Shown here one piece after another: positions 9,541 through 22,337 of a stretch of 64,000 nt of DNA. The notes under the pieces were generated by a model. That model made no database searches and was not told where the DNA came from. It saw only the letters and a program-made list of their open reading frames with translations. The stretch is taken from positions 98,508,591 through 98,572,590 of the forward strand of contig CM073890.1 in the NCBI GenBank assembly GCA_037176705.1. Reading direction: 5' to 3'. Made by a program: the position numbers and the translations under genes. Position 1 is the stretch's first letter. The number at the start of each line of letters is the position of its first letter. This stretch comes from Molossus alvarezi. Lineage: Eukaryota > Chordata > Mammalia > Chiroptera > Molossidae.

Positions 9541-12020
9541 GTTAGTCTGTTCCCTTCTTCCATGACTCTGGATCTATTTTGGTCAACAGCTTATTTTGTT
9601 AATGATGTTCCATAAATAAGTGAGATCATGTGGTACTTGTCTTTCTCTAACTAGCTTATTTCACTCAACATAATACTCTCCAGGACTCTCCATGTCATCT
9701 CAAATGTTAAGAGATTGTTCTTCCTTACAGATGCATAGTGCTCCATTGTGTATATGTACCACAACTCTTTTATCCACTTGTCTACTGATGGGCACTTGGT
9801 TGTTTCCAGATCTTAGCGATTGTAAATAGTACTACTATGGACATAGGGGTGCATATATTCTTCCTGATTGGTGTTTCAGCCTTCTTAGGGTATATTCCAA
9901 GAAGCGAGATCATTGGGTCAAATGGCAGTTCAATTACTAATTTTTTGAGGAAACACCATATTGTTTTCCATAGTGGCTGCACCAGTCTGCATTCCCATGA
10001 GTAGTGTGCTCGATTCCCCTTTTCTCCACACCCTCGCCAGTACTTCTTTCAGGAATTATTGATGGCGGCCATTCTGGCAGGTGTGAGGTGATACCTCATA
10101 GTCATTTTAATTTGCATCTCTCTGATAATTAGAGATGTTGAGCATTTCTTCATATGTCTCTGGGCCATTTGTATGTACTGTTTGGAGAAATGACTACTCA
10201 GGTCCTCTGCCCAGTTTTAAATTGGATTACACATCTTCCTTTTGTTGAGTTGTATGAGTACTCTATATATTTTGTATATTAACTCCTTATCGAATGTATT
10301 GTTGGCAAATATGTTTTACCAGAGAATGGGTTCTCTTTTCATTTTCATGCTGATTTCTTTTGCTGTACAGAAACTTTTAAGTTTGACATAGTCCCATTTA
10401 TTAATTCTTTCCTTTGTTTCTCTTGCCCTAGGTGATGCATGAGTGAAAATTCTGCTACATATGATGTTTGAGATTTTTCTGCCTACATTTTCTTCTAGAA
10501 TTTTTATGGTTTCACAAGTTACATTTAAGTTTTTTATTTGAGTTTATTCTTATGTATGGTGTAAGTTGGTGGTCTAGTTTAATTTTTTTGCATGTACTTA
10601 TCCAATTTTCTCAACACTACTTATTGAAGAGACTGTCTTTTCTCCATTGTGTGCTCTTGCCTCCTTTGTCAAATATTAATTGTGCATAATGTCTTACATC
10701 AATTTCTGGGTTCTCTGTTCTGTTCCACTGATCTATATATGTTGTGGCTGAATGGGGCCTCTTTTGGTTTCATATAAACTTTTAGAGTATTTGTTCTAGA
10801 TCTGTGAAATATGCCGTTGGTACTTTAATAGGGATTGCACTGAATCTGTAGATTGCTTTGGGTGGTATAGACATTTTAATGATGTTGATTCTTCCAATCC
10901 ATGAACATGGTATATGTTTCCACTTTTTATATCTTCCTCTCTTTCTTTTTTCAATGTCCTATAGTTTTCTGAGAACAGGTCCTTTAGTTTTTTTGGTTTA
11001 TTCCTTGGTATCCTAGTTTTTTTGCTGCAATGGTAAATGAATTTTTTTTTTTTTTTAGTTTCTCTTTCTGTGAGTTCATTGTTGGTGTATAAGACTGTCA
11101 TCGATTCCTTGATGTTAATTTTGTATCCTGCTACCTTGCTTAATTCTTTTATTAGCTCTAGTAGGGTTTTCTATGTCATCTACAAATAATGACAATTTCA
11201 CTTCCCCCTTTCCAATTTGAATCCCTTTTATTTTCCTTCTTGTCTAATTGCTGTGGCTAAGACTTCCAGTATTATGTTAAATAAGAGTGGCAAAAGTGGG
11301 CATCCCTGCCTTGTTCCTGTTCTTAAGGGAAATGTTTTTAGTTTTTGCCCATTGAGTATGATGTTGGCTATAGGTTTTTCATGTATGGCCTTTATTATGC
11401 TGAAATGTGTTCCCTCTTTTTCCACTTTGCTGAGCATTTTTATCAGAAATGGGTGCTGGATTTTGTCGAATAATTTTTGATGTGATTATATGATTTTTAT
11501 CTTTCATTTTATTTGTGTGGTATATCACATTTATTGTTTTGTGACTATTGTACTAGCCTTGCATCCCTGGGATGAACCCCACTTGGTCATGCTGAATAAT
11601 TTTTTAATTTATTGCTGGATCGGATATGCTAATATTTTGTTAGTATTTTGGCATCTATGTTCATCAGGGATATTGGTCTGTAGTTTCTTTCTTTGTAGTA
11701 TCTTTATCTGGTTTTGAAATTAGAATTATGCTGGCCTCATAAAAAGAGCTTGGAACTCTTCTTTCCTCGTGAGTTTTTTTGAATAGTTTAATGATAATTG
11801 GTGTTAGTTTTTCTTTGAATGTTTGGTCAAATTAACCTGTGAAGCTGTCTGGATAGGGGCTTTTGTTTGCTAGGAGTGTTTTGATTATATCTTCAATTTC
11901 CTTAGTTGTTATTGGTCTGTTCAAGTTTTCTGACTCTTCCTGATTCAGTTTTGGGAGACTGTGATTCTAGAAATTTGTCCATTTCGCCTAGGATGTCCAA
12001 TTTGTTGGTGTATCAGTTGA
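9541..12020 (-). mobile_element. LINE-1 ORF2 fragment, antisense, 2.5 kb
   Basis: Read on the minus strand this runs from the reverse transcriptase region of ORF2 (near 12020) to the beginning of the 3' UTR (near 9541). A 69-residue frame at 11228-11437 contains the RT words TGTRQGCPL and [10 protein letters not shown], which are diagnostic of LINE-1. Another frame at 10796-11101 covers the following segment. Near 9960-10000 lies the conserved antisense ccatagtggctgcaccagtc. Many stops and frameshifts mean no functional protein. The left boundary stops within the 3' UTR without a T-run (antisense A-tail), so the 3' end seems lost. Confidence 0.92.
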
Positions 12021-12084
12021 ATGTAACTTTAACTACTGGTCTGATAAATCATCATAAATGTTCATGTAATAACCATTTGCATTT

Positions 12085-12640
12085 GCTTTAATTGAATTAT
12101 CTACTCATGTGCCTTGATCAGGATTTTATGATTATGGATTTTCTTGACAATATTTAAATGATATGCACATTATAGATTAGCAATTTTCAACTGGTGTGCC
12201 ACAAGAATTTTTAAAACATGCAATACCTGACTATTTAATGAGGGGCACTGACATCTTTTCCTTTAGATTGTAAAATTAAAAAGTGACAACAGCCAACACA
12301 ATAGCCTTCCAGTGTGAATGAATCAAAATTATAACTATTTTTGTCAGATCGACAAAACGTATAATATATTTTTTGGTGTGCCACAGAATTTTAGTGATTA
12401 GTTTATATGTGCCATGAGATGAGGTTGAAAATCACTCTTATAGATATTAATCCTTTGTCATCTGTTTAGAAATATCTTCTAATCTCATATGTTTTCTTTA
12501 GTTAATATTTTTCCTACAAATTATTATCAGAATTTTACATTTTAATGGAAACAGTTTTGTCAACTTTCCTTTCTTTGTAGAGTGCTTGGACTTCTAGTTT
12601 TAACATGTCTCTTCCTAACTGTACATGTTTAATCCTAAAT
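12085..12640 (-). repeat. Older LINE-1 remnant, antisense, split by a hAT element
   Basis: Removing the 260-bp insertion joins acattatagat to attaatcctttgtcatctgt, similar to the antisense LINE-1 ORF2 phrase for a stretch ending in ...tattaatcctttatcag. Further similarity to 12640 is weak. The assignment rests on a short recognisable core. Confidence 0.5.
12178..12437. mobile_element. Non-autonomous hAT element, 260 bp
   Basis: An exact 8-bp duplication ttatagat flanks the element (12170-12177 and 12438-12445), the size made by hAT transposases. The ends are inverted: the left end reads tagcaattttcaac and the complement of the right end reads gagtgattttcaac, with eleven of fourteen matching. 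The interior has no coding potential, and subterminal ggtgtgccac words occur near both ends (12194-12203 and 12376-12385). It would need transposase from another element. I cannot name the family with confidence. Confidence 0.87.
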
Positions 12641-14730
12641 TTCTTTTAAATATTATAACTGTCAGGAATATTTTAACTGCTAGGAATATTAGAAGGATGT
12701 TTAGATAAGGACGGAGAAAACGATGTTTGTGTTGGTTGTATTATACCAAATATACACCCCGTAGATGCTTCTGTTTTGTTCACAGCTATATGCTTAGTGT
12801 CCATGGCTGTGCTTAGTCCAAAGTAAGGACTAAATAAGTTTCTGTTGAATAAGTGATGATGTGTGGGATTTTATCACATTTGAGTTATGAATTGGAAAAT
12901 CATGCCATGAATAACTGAATCTTTTAGGAGTGAGAGGGTACAGCTACAAATTCCTGCCTTATTCCTTTTTGATAATGGGTACCATGCTAGAAAATTGTGC
13001 AGATAGGTAGAAATTGTAGTTGCTTCCCTCTGCAACCATTTTAGGTGCCTAGACATATATACCTGTACATGCACATGCATACACACAAAAGCATGCATGT
13101 TCAGTTTCATAACACTGCATGAATAAAATAGATAAATAGATAAAGGATTGAAATGTAACATTTCATCAGGACAATTTACAATAAATGAGTGGCATGTAAT
13201 ATCTTATTCAGAGAGCAGAGATTCCTGAGTCTGTCTATTTAAGAGTAAAGTTCAAGAAGGAATTCGAAGCCAAGAAAAAAATTCAAAAAGATTTAAGAGT
13301 AATATTCAAGAAGGGATTTGAAGCCAAGAAGACAAGGCAGAGAGTTCCTGGAGGTAAGAAAATAATTATATAAACAAAAATGTGTGGGCGAGATTGCCAT
13401 AATTCCAGAATAGGTTAGCTGAAGCAGAGGCTTTGCTAAAGAGTAGTGATAATTCATGATTAGATCTATCATCGCTCTTCACATTAAAGTATGCTTACTG
13501 CGATGTGCGTGAGAGCACCCAGAAGTGACTTCAGTCCTGTGTGTGGCTTCATGTGCACCCCGCCTCTCAGCTGTATGTCTTCATTTGACTGTCATAGTCA
13601 CCCAAAGGGCCAGACACACAGTCAGCAGAACATACTGGAAAAACATGTTGTGTCTAACCCCACAGCCAAATGTATTCAAGTCCCAGGTTACAGATAATAT
13701 GAAGATCCATCCAACCTCTCTCCCAGGATTAAAAATGTAAATTCTCCAGATTGGAACAAAATAAAAGACTATGTTATTAATCTATAGGATGTTTATATGA
13801 AATAGATGTGTATAAATCTCTAAGTCCTTTGGTTAATTTATGGAACATCTGTTATTTCTCACTTGTTCTTTAAGTTGAACTGATTTCAAAACAATAGAAA
13901 AATAAAAAGAGAGGGGGAAAAGTTGTTTATCCTTTCTTATCTTCTTTCTAGGTATCTGCTGCCAATTTAATTCCCATTTTGAATTGTCATGAACAGTGAA
14001 GAGAACGTCTGTCTAATATAGTGTTCTGTACATGATGTTCTTCCTATAACGTAGAATGTTTCATAATAGCAGTCTCTTATGATATAAATAATTGTCTAAA
14101 ATTTCAGGACACAAACCCTGAATCTGTGAAAGTACGATTAGATTGCCTGGAGACATAGCTTAATTAAGAGAGACCTGGTTTAAACCTAGACATCTATTTG
14201 AAGTTTGGTCAGCAAACAACCAAGGGAATGAAATACAGGGATGGGCATAAAACAGAATCAGACTGCATTATCAAAGAAAGCTCCTGAGCTGGCTCTAGGC
14301 CCCTAAGTAGGACGGCATTTGCTTTGCAATCTGCCCAAGTTCTACAGCTTTCCCGCAAAACAGTTTTTCAGATTAAACTATAATACCTGGACAAATGTCA
14401 TCTATTTTGGATGTTGGTTGATTTATAAATGAAAATAATAAATATTTAGTTAATGACTTCAAACTGAAGTTAAAATGTGTTGAGATTATCATGTTTTAAG
14501 GTTTCTCTCCTATCTAGACTCCATGGGCATACAGAAAACAATCTCAGATTTTCAAAATAGCACTTGGAGGCATATAGCTTTAAATATCACTAGGGTATAT
14601 GTTTTCGTACAGGAGATCTCTGCCTATACATTAGATATAATTATCAGATGCTGCTTTTAGAATGCTGACTATTGTCAGTAAACCCTTGAAAGTAAGAAGC
14701 CATAATCAAGGAATGTCAGATCTGAAAGAA
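12641..14730. other. Unannotated stretch with one tandem duplication
   Basis: Apart from the duplication at 13237-13340 I recognise nothing. The plus frames at 13491-13740 overlap one another and show no domain. Confidence 0.4.
13237..13340. repeat. Two-copy tandem duplication, 54-bp period
   Basis: atttaagagtaaagttcaag at 13237 recurs as atttaagagtaatattcaag at 13291. The rest of the unit, including gaagccaagaa, also repeats at the same spacing. Copies differ at a few bases, so the duplication is not recent. Confidence 0.85.
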
Positions 14731-14734
14731 AAAT

Positions 14735-14845
14735 TAACGGTCATTCAGGCCTCATTTTAAGGATGAGCCAATTGTGACCCTAAGAAGTTTAGAGGGTTCC
14801 CCTATGTCGTAAAAGTCATGAGAGGCAAGGGAGGAGCAAGGTTCC
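14735..14845 (-). repeat. MIR SINE fragment
   Basis: The run cctcattttaaggatgagcc (14750-14769), followed by a gtgaccctaagaagtttaga segment, is the decayed antisense MIR core, with the expected order of the motif for 'all but one base of gaggaaactgag'. MIR is an ancient tRNA-derived SINE shared by mammals. The ends are not resolvable. Confidence 0.6.
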
Positions 14846-14964
14846 TTGGAAACACCAGGAGAGTGACTTTTCTGCCTAGAATAGGAGTCATCAGGTTCGG
14901 AATAGGACCTCTTGATGGGAGTCATTTGGAGATGGATGGTAGACCACTGACAACAGTGAGTTTA

Positions 14965-15185
14965 TGCCAGCTGGTGTGACTCAGTGGCTGAGCATCATCC
15001 CATGCACCAAGAGGTCACCGGTTTGATTCCTGATCAGAGCACATGCCCAGGTGGTGGGCCAAATTCCCAGTGAAGGGTATGCAGGAGGTGGCCAATCAGT
15101 GTTCTTTCTCATTGATCTTTTTATCTCTCTCTCCCTCTCCTTTCCTTTCTCTCTAAAATCAATAAAGAAAAAAGAAATTTTATTT
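14965..15185 (+). mobile_element. Ves SINE, caataaa type, left member of a doublet
   Basis: Head ccagctggtgtgactcagtg, box B-like ccggtttgattcc, and tail ctctaaaatcaataaagaaa. The target word agtgagttta occurs before it (14955-14964) and after it (15193-15202). The second SINE starts directly after that right copy. Confidence 0.92.
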
Positions 15186-15202
15186 AAACAAAAGTGAGTT
15201 TA

Positions 15203-15455
15203 TTGCCCTGGACAGTTTGGCTCAGCGGTTAGAGTGTTGGCTCATGGACCAGAGAGTCGTGAGTTCAGTTCCCACTAAGGGCACGTACCTCGGTTGCAGT
15301 TTGTCCCCGGCCCCATTTAGGGTTGTGTGGGTGGTGACCAGTCGATGCGTCTCTCTCACATCAATGTTTCTCTCTCTCTCTCTCTTTCCCCCCATTTCTC
15401 TCTCCCCCTCTGTCTGAAGATAAATGCAAAAATATCCTTGGGTGAGGATTTTTTA
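15203..15455 (+). mobile_element. Ves SINE, gaggata type, right member of a doublet
   Basis: The head gccctggacagtttggctca follows immediately on the shared duplication agtgagttta, whose third copy is at 15459-15468. The tail is ccttgggtgaggatttttta. The A-tail has acquired T's. The frames at 15217-15557 lie within or run out of this SINE. Confidence 0.92.
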
Positions 15456-15811
15456 AAAAGTGAGTTTATTTTCAAGATTAGCTTCTTTTTCTTATTTCCT
15501 TTTAATGACCTTCATTTATTTTCTCTAAATATTGTGTCCAATGTGACAAGTCATTGAATCAGAAGACTTTCCATTTCTCCGGGTGGAAAATAAAGTCAGT
15601 TGCACATAACCCAAACTAGCTAGGTTGGTGTACATTTGGCAGTGATAGATTTTAAAGAAATAAGAAAGTGTAGACATGGACTATGGACACGCATAAGAGT
15701 GTGGGGATAGTGGGGGGAGGAGGAGGTTGAAGAGGGCATAGAGGAGATAAATGGTGATGAAAAAATTAAATTAAAATTAAATAAATAAAAGCATAGAAAA
15801 AAGTATCCTGC

Positions 15812-16063
15812 ACCCTGGCCAGTTTAAGTAGTGGTTAGAGCATCAGTCTGCAGACCAGAGAGTCCTGGGTTTGGTTCCCACTCAGGGCATGTACCATGGT
15901 TGCAGTTGGTCCCCAGCCCCAGTTGGGGTCATGCATGTGGCAGCCAGTCAATGTGTCTCTCTCACATGGATGTTTCTCTCTCTCTCTCTTCTTCCCTCTC
16001 TCCCTCCTGCTCTATCTGAAGATAAATGCAAAAGTGTCCTCAGGTAAGGATAAAAAAAAAAAA
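15812..16063 (+). mobile_element. Ves SINE, gaggata type
   Basis: The target duplication gtatcctgca is exact (15803-15812 and 16067-16076). The head ccctggccagtttaagtagt lacks the usual ggctc of box A, so this copy is probably not transcribed by Pol III. It ends tcctcaggtaaggataaaaa. Confidence 0.93.
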
Positions 16064-16076
16064 GATGTATCCTGCA

Positions 16077-17635
16077 ATTTAATGCAAATTGTTTCTGTCG
16101 CATTGTTGACTTTCTGCTTTGCCAAAATTTATTATCAAAAATGCTTTTGAGAAGCAAAAGTAACTAAAATGTTTTGTCTTACTTTGCTTTTCTTTCCCTT
16201 GTTCTATCATTTGATCTAAAAATCTAATCTGAAAACCATTGAAAATGGTTCCAATCTTTTGTTTTACAAATTATGCTACATTGAGTGACCATTTATAAAC
16301 TTCCATGTGCAAGTTTCTCTCTAAGCTGCATGTTACAAATGGAGGTGTTGGGTCAACAAATGAGATCCCTTTAATTGTGGTCAAAACATCTGTGAAAATT
16401 CCAGCTACTTGTTTTTCTACAAACTATACATGAGAGTACTTGTTAATTCACTAGACATTCACATATCCATGTTAACACAGTATTCTTTTCTCTTATCATA
16501 AGTGTTTGACCTATTTTCCTTTATTTCATGACATTGGATTATTTTCACATTTTGCCCATTTTTCTAAATGTCCATTTAAAAGAGTAGTTACATATATTAT
16601 ATTTAATAAAATAATAACTAACCATTACTAGAATTTAGGCACTTCAACATGACCTAATATGGGGAAACCCCCAATATATAGTTAGTTAAAAAAAAAGATA
16701 TCAAATAGTGTCTATAATATGCTATAATTCTCTCAGAAATATTTATACGTCTATGTTTGTGTGTGCAGTGATATACAGAAACCAAGTTTGCATCTGAGAA
16801 GATAAACATTGGACTTACGGACAGGGACAGGAGGACAACTTGCTTTTACACAACATATCTTCGGGTAACTTTCCGTATTTGCGGGTTTTACCATATGTGC
16901 ATGTTAGCAAGTTAAATAAAAAATAGAACTCTCTGAAAACAGGCGGGGGAAACATAGTAAATGGAAGTAGTGAGGAGCTGGGAGGGTGAAATCACAAGAG
17001 CTGTCAGTGAATCATTCCCCAAACAGCCAGCAGAGGCTGAAAATACAATTGTTGGTTGTAACTGTCAATGAACAGCCAGAGGGCAACATGATCAGGACCT
17101 GCTGTGTTGGCATCCACCCCTTGGGTGACTAGTCATTTCATTTCCCCTGGCAGACTTTCTCTCTCCCTTGCAGGAGCCCTGAGGCACATAAGTAGCACAA
17201 AGAGTTTCTGCAAGGCCCGGTTAGCAGTGAGCCTTCCTCAGAGAGGCAAAGCAGAAAACAAGAACAAGACAAAATTTAACTGATGGGCTATAATTTTTAT
17301 CACTGTGAGTTCCTAGAAATCGTGTAACATTCTGAATTATATGTTTCCATAGGATGAACATCATAATTAGAGTATGAATTATTTACTTATGTATTTTTTA
17401 TAACAGAAATAAGAATTTACAAAGAATTTTAAGCCTGAATAAAAAATGAAATCACCTATATTCCACCTTACAGATAAATCAATACTAACATTTTGATTTT
17501 TTATATCTATAAATGCATATGTTGCATATTTTACATGGTCTGTATGCTTTTTATTTTTTTACATGATTATATTATTTTTATATATTTTTGCATGTATTTT
17601 GACATACCTGGGATAATGCTCTTGAGAAGATTTTT
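16077..17635. other. AT-rich stretch, possible old LINE remnants
   Basis: Segments near 16240-16420 and 17420-17560 recall decayed LINE-derived sequence (gatatttacaaattatgcta-like and ctaacattttgattttttat-like phrases), but not enough to classify. No frame is convincing. Confidence 0.3.
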
Positions 17636-17639
17636 ACAA

Positions 17640-17833
17640 ATAGATACAATCAGTTTCTGAAGAGGGCAATTTATGTTAGGGTCGGACATATTTAGAATTA
17701 CTAGATTTTCTATAAGTATGATTATTGATTTTTCTTACTTTGGACAGTGTTTGGCAGGTTTTGATAATAAGTTATACTGGCTTTGTAAAAGAAATTTGGA
17801 AATCTCTATTATTTGTGTGCTTGTGTGTTGATG

Positions 17834-17876
<43 letters not shown>

Positions 17877-18110
17877 CAGTTTGGAGAGAACTGCAATTAA
17901 AATCTAAATATAATTTTCTCCAATATTATCTGAGCCCAGAACCTTTTATGCCAGTAATTTTTTGACAGATTTTTGAAACTTCTTCCAAGATTATTGTTAT
18001 ATTTAGTTATCTATTCCTTCTTGGCTTCATTTTAATAATATATATTTGTCCATTACCTATCCAAGTCAAGGAAATTGTCAAATAAATACTTTTCATTTCC
18101 TCTTCAGTTT
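17640..18110 (-). repeat. Old LINE-1 ORF2 remnant, antisense, with (TG)n
   Basis: Antisense ORF2 phrases survive in order: gtttggcaggttttgataat (17751), atactggctttgtaaaagaa (17776), then, after a microsatellite, tttttgaaacttcttccaag and ttccttcttggcttcatttt (18016). The divergence is high, consistent with an old L1M-type copy. The (TG)n at 17836-17872 expanded inside it. Confidence 0.6.
17836..17872. repeat. (TG)n microsatellite
   Basis: An uninterrupted TG run of about 18 units. Its length makes it a likely length-polymorphic site. Confidence 0.97.
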
Positions 18111-18883
18111 TCTTACCTGCCCTCATTTTCAAAAACGGGGTGGGAGGAGAGATAAATTGCTTTTGCTCTTTTATACCCACTGCAACTGTATATTGAACTT
18201 ACTTTTCTTTAGAACCAACTCTTGAGGATACTTAGTTACAATGAATAAGTTACTTCAATTTAAAACTCTATTCCTTAATGTTACCTGGATCATCTTTACT
18301 ACTCACTTCCTCCTACGTATTAATTTTCTAAATTCATGAGTTAAATGCTTCTTATTTTTCTTCTTTTATTTTTAAATAATGAAGGCTTTCAGAGATAGAT
18401 TGCATTATTGATCCATATCGAACATTATTTCATACAGCAAGGATATATTTTGTAAATCTCTAAAAGCTTTAAACATTTGCAATTTAAAAATTGTTTGACG
18501 CCACATAAAATGTTCTGGCCATATTGATTTTAGAAACATCTCCAAAGTACTATAAACATTAGAGAGTATATATCAAAACACAAATACAATAAATTTGACC
18601 CATATAAGATGAATAGAGCAATGATAAATGGTAAGGTAATGAATTATCAAAAAGTTTACCTTCTAAGTCTTTAGAAGGACATTTGGGAATAAACTTTACT
18701 GTTACACAAAAGTTCTTCACTATATTCATTAATAATGTATTTAAGTTTAAAACTGAGATCTTATCGTCAACAAAAAATACCTCCAATAAACCTGAATAAA
18801 ACAATACCTCACTAAAGAATTTTTTCATAACATTTTAGAGAAAATTCTCAATATAATCTATTTCCATTTTCCAATTATTTTCC

Positions 18884-18886
<3 letters not shown>

Positions 18887-18920
<34 letters not shown>
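18887..18920. repeat. (AC)n microsatellite
   Basis: About 17 perfect AC units, 1 kb from a TG run of similar length. The 69-residue minus frame over it (18835-19044) contains the resulting Cys-Val repeat and is not a gene. Confidence 0.97.
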
Positions 18921-18922
<2 letters not shown>

Positions 18923-20524
18923 TTCTTAATATATAATGCATGTTCAGCTTTGAAAATAAAAATAAATGATACACAGGTGACTTGAGAATTGTGATTGAAT
19001 GGATACATCACTAAAGCCCTCCTTTGTTGAAATATAGCTATCAAGGTTTTAGTAAGACTTGACTATAAACTGTCGAGTCATCATGTAAACCTCTAGAAGG
19101 TATTCAATACAATCTACTCAGGTCTTTAATGAGAAAATAAATAAAGAGGCAAGAATTTAGCTGCAGAATTTTATTTGGTAATATCAAATAATCAGACTAA
19201 CCAAATGGGTCATTGCACAAACTAATTTGCACTGTTGCTATTTATGTACATAAATAGCAGGTTCTTGATGAATTGGGGTCACGTTGTAAACAACTGAATT
19301 TATTGTCTATGAGCAGCTATTTTCAAAACAAATTTGAAGGAAGAGTTTTCTCTTCTGAGCATGAACCCAACTTTAACATTAAATGAGAGAACTTATTATA
19401 AAAATACATTGATTAAGTTTTAAGAAAGAACTGTTTTTCCCCCCTTGGATTCTCTTACCTTTTCCTTTTATACATTGATTTTTGTTAGTTGATGTCAAAA
19501 AGTTGAAGAACCAACCTATTTGTAGTAAAATAATCACTATTATGTCTTATAATAATTGCTGGAATCATACGATGTCTGCTATTCTATCTGTAATATAAGA
19601 TAGATGAAATATAAACATTAATAGTCTTTTCTTAGATTTTTCTGATAACCCTCAGGAATTAAAAGGAATTTATCTGAAAGATCTTTACATTAACTTTCAT
19701 GATCTGAGCACTGTTGCAAAAATGCATATAATGGACAAGCAATCATTAAATGTCAAAGCAGTTGTTTGCCATTTTTATTCAATAGAATCTTTAAAACGTA
19801 TAAATCTTTAAATGTGAGACAAGAATGTTACTTAAATCAGGAGGGAGTGTCACTGCTTCCTAATGCCCTTGTCAATCAACCACTCTAAAACAATACAGCA
19901 TGTAATTCTGAAATGCCATAGATTAATAAGAGATGTTCAAATCCTGCAATGTAATTTGTTTTTTACCTCCAGTCATACTTCCTTGTCCATAGCCTTTGGT
20001 TTTGTTTCTTAACTCAAATATGTGGGAATTGACAAATTTTCTTATGTAACAGAAACAAAAAAAAGAGAAGATGGAAATTCATAGTACAATAAAGAAGTGG
20101 GAAAAATTCATTTATAATCAGTATATACACAATCCATTATAATTTTTAAAGAAATTTCAAAAATTATGGATCCACAAACTAGAAATTAAATTATAGCCAA
20201 GAGTTTATTTCATAGTAGGTATAAGATGTGGCAGGTGGGGTAGAGACTAAATGGTTGTTCAGTATAACATAAATTAAAGTATAATGTTGACATATACATG
20301 GTAACTAAATCTAAATAAGATTTGATAGTGAAATAAAGTCAAGAAAAAGTTACCTTTAATCTTATAGTAAATCTTTAAAACCACAAGAAGGAACTGGTAT
20401 TTCAAACTCTAGATCAATTAACCACCTTCATTTTGTTTAAAAACAATGTTTTCATGGATTATACATTATATTGTATATATTTGTTTATTATTTATATATG
20501 ACTTTTATTCAGCCCTTTAAAAAA
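18921..20524. other. AT-rich unannotated stretch
   Basis: No SINE or transposon ends were recognised here and all open frames are short. Confidence 0.4.
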
Positions 20525-20640
20525 GGAAATCCTTTCATTTATAACAATATGCATGGACCTGGAGGATAATATACCAAGTGAAATAAGCCAAACACAATAA
20601 GATAAATAGTGTATGCTCTTACTTGTATGTGGAATCCAAA
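20525..20640 (+). repeat. LINE-1 ORF2/3' UTR fragment
   Basis: The phrases tatgcatggacctggaggat, ccaagtgaaataagcc and ttgtatgtggaatccaaaat match, in order, the sense region spanning the end of ORF2. The fragment is short and both ends are lost. Confidence 0.75.
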
Positions 20641-22337
20641 ATAGTCATGAAGTTTACTGGAATATAGCCATGTTATCTATATTAGGTATGATCTATGGCT
20701 GGTTTTGTGCATCAGCCATGCATTATGACAGATTATGTGGTCCATACAGCCTGACATATTTACTATTTAGGCCTTTACAAGAAAAATTAACCAACATCAA
20801 CTTTAGAGTATTTAGATTGCTGGTTTAGCATATAGATTTTCATTTTTATATTTGCTATAACATTTAATTATTTGGTCCAGATTATGGCCTTCTTGAAAGA
20901 ATAAAAAGTGATCATGAAAAAAATAGATATCCAACTTGTACTTGAAGGATTCTCTTCTACAGTTATCCTTGAATGACTGTTACCTGGTATATCATGTATA
21001 TCAGATCTCACCATGTTTTCATATAAAATACATCTCAGTTACATATAAAGCCAATATTAGATAAATGGTTAGTAAGCACATACAGTGTACGTGATGAGTA
21101 GAAGAGGGCAGTGGAGAAAAGGAGGCAGACATAAGAAAAATTTAAGAAATTGAGGCAACATCAGCAAATTGGATGAAGAATAATGAAAAGGGGTAGGAGC
21201 CAAGGTTGTCTGACTTTCAACTCTAGGTGACTTGGAGATTACTGGTGCATTAAGCAAATACGAAGTTCGCAGCAAGTAAAAGCATGCTGGGGAGCATGAT
21301 ACAGTCCATTTTGGAAGTACCGTGTTTGGGTACTCATGATATCCACCAAGAGGTGTTCGACAGACAACTGTAAATACAATACTGGAGCTCAGGAAATACC
21401 TTTGGGCGTCATCCACTTTTAGATAATAGTGGAAGGCAGAGATAATAGAAGAAATATGAGTAAAGAATATAAATCTGGTAAAATGTGTGTAAGATCTACT
21501 TTGAGTAAGAGTTGATAGAAAAAAAAAACACAAATAGGTAGTTGGAACAGTAGAAGAGCATGATGAAAGGAGTTATTGTCAAGAATCTCAGCACTGGAGA
21601 GCCCTCGAACCACAAGCACACTCACAGAACACTGATGAAGAAGACACAGGACTCCGCTCAGGATTCGGCCTCATGTCTGGACTGATGTCAGCAGTAACCC
21701 CAAACATTGGCTTTAATAACCCCAGGAACACTGATCATGGCTCTCTGTGCTCTAAACAAAGGTATTGAATTCCAGTGTTGTCTAAGTTTGTGGCTTATGC
21801 TACTAAAAAAAGATGAGATGGGGTATTGGAAGGATCTGAATGACAGAAGAGCTTAGGAAAGACAAATATCAGACAACTTAAATTTTCACATCTTTCCTAC
21901 AGATCTCATGAATGCAATAAACTCATGCATTACAAAATTCAGTTTCCCAGTGATGCTAAATATACATTTTCTTCTTTTCCTTGATATTCCATTTTATATG
22001 AGGTGGTCATAAATTAGTTCCATGTTTGTAGCAGTTATAACAGTGATTGGTGAACATTTGACAATAGTTCACAACTTATACTCATATGTAAGTAGATACA
22101 GAACTAATATACTTAAACACTAATACTGGTTTCATATTGGCATCTAGGTGGACATTGAATTCGAGAATGTCTATTAGCTGAATTTTCATAAAGTTCTTCA
22201 TTTAAAAATTTGCGATTTAAGTTTTCCAAAAAACAAAATCAAAATTTTTAGATTTAAAAAAATTTATAAATATGAACATTTTAAGAAAAAATTTTAAAGG
22301 TTCATATTTAATTATAACTTTTCTTTAAGTTTAACAG
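20641..22337. other. Mostly unannotated; ancient repeat around 21280-21610
   Basis: The words tggagctcaggaaatacctt and gggcgtcatccacttttaga near 21385-21420 recall an old mammalian repeat containing 'ctggagctcaggagagaggtc ... gtcatcagcata'. I cannot name its family. The 154-codon minus-strand frame at 21069-21533 is antisense to this repeat and has no domain, so I do not call a gene. Confidence 0.4.

Noticed and set aside
13237..13340. CRISPR-like or satellite array
   Set aside because: Only two units, adjoining without spacers, in a mammalian context.
18835..19044. Frame with Cys-Val repeats
   Set aside because: The repeat is translated (AC)n microsatellite.
21069..21533. 154-codon minus-strand open frame
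   Set aside because: It has no recognisable domain, is rich in Phe/Ser/Leu as expected for antisense AT-rich DNA, and part of it is antisense to an ancient repeat.
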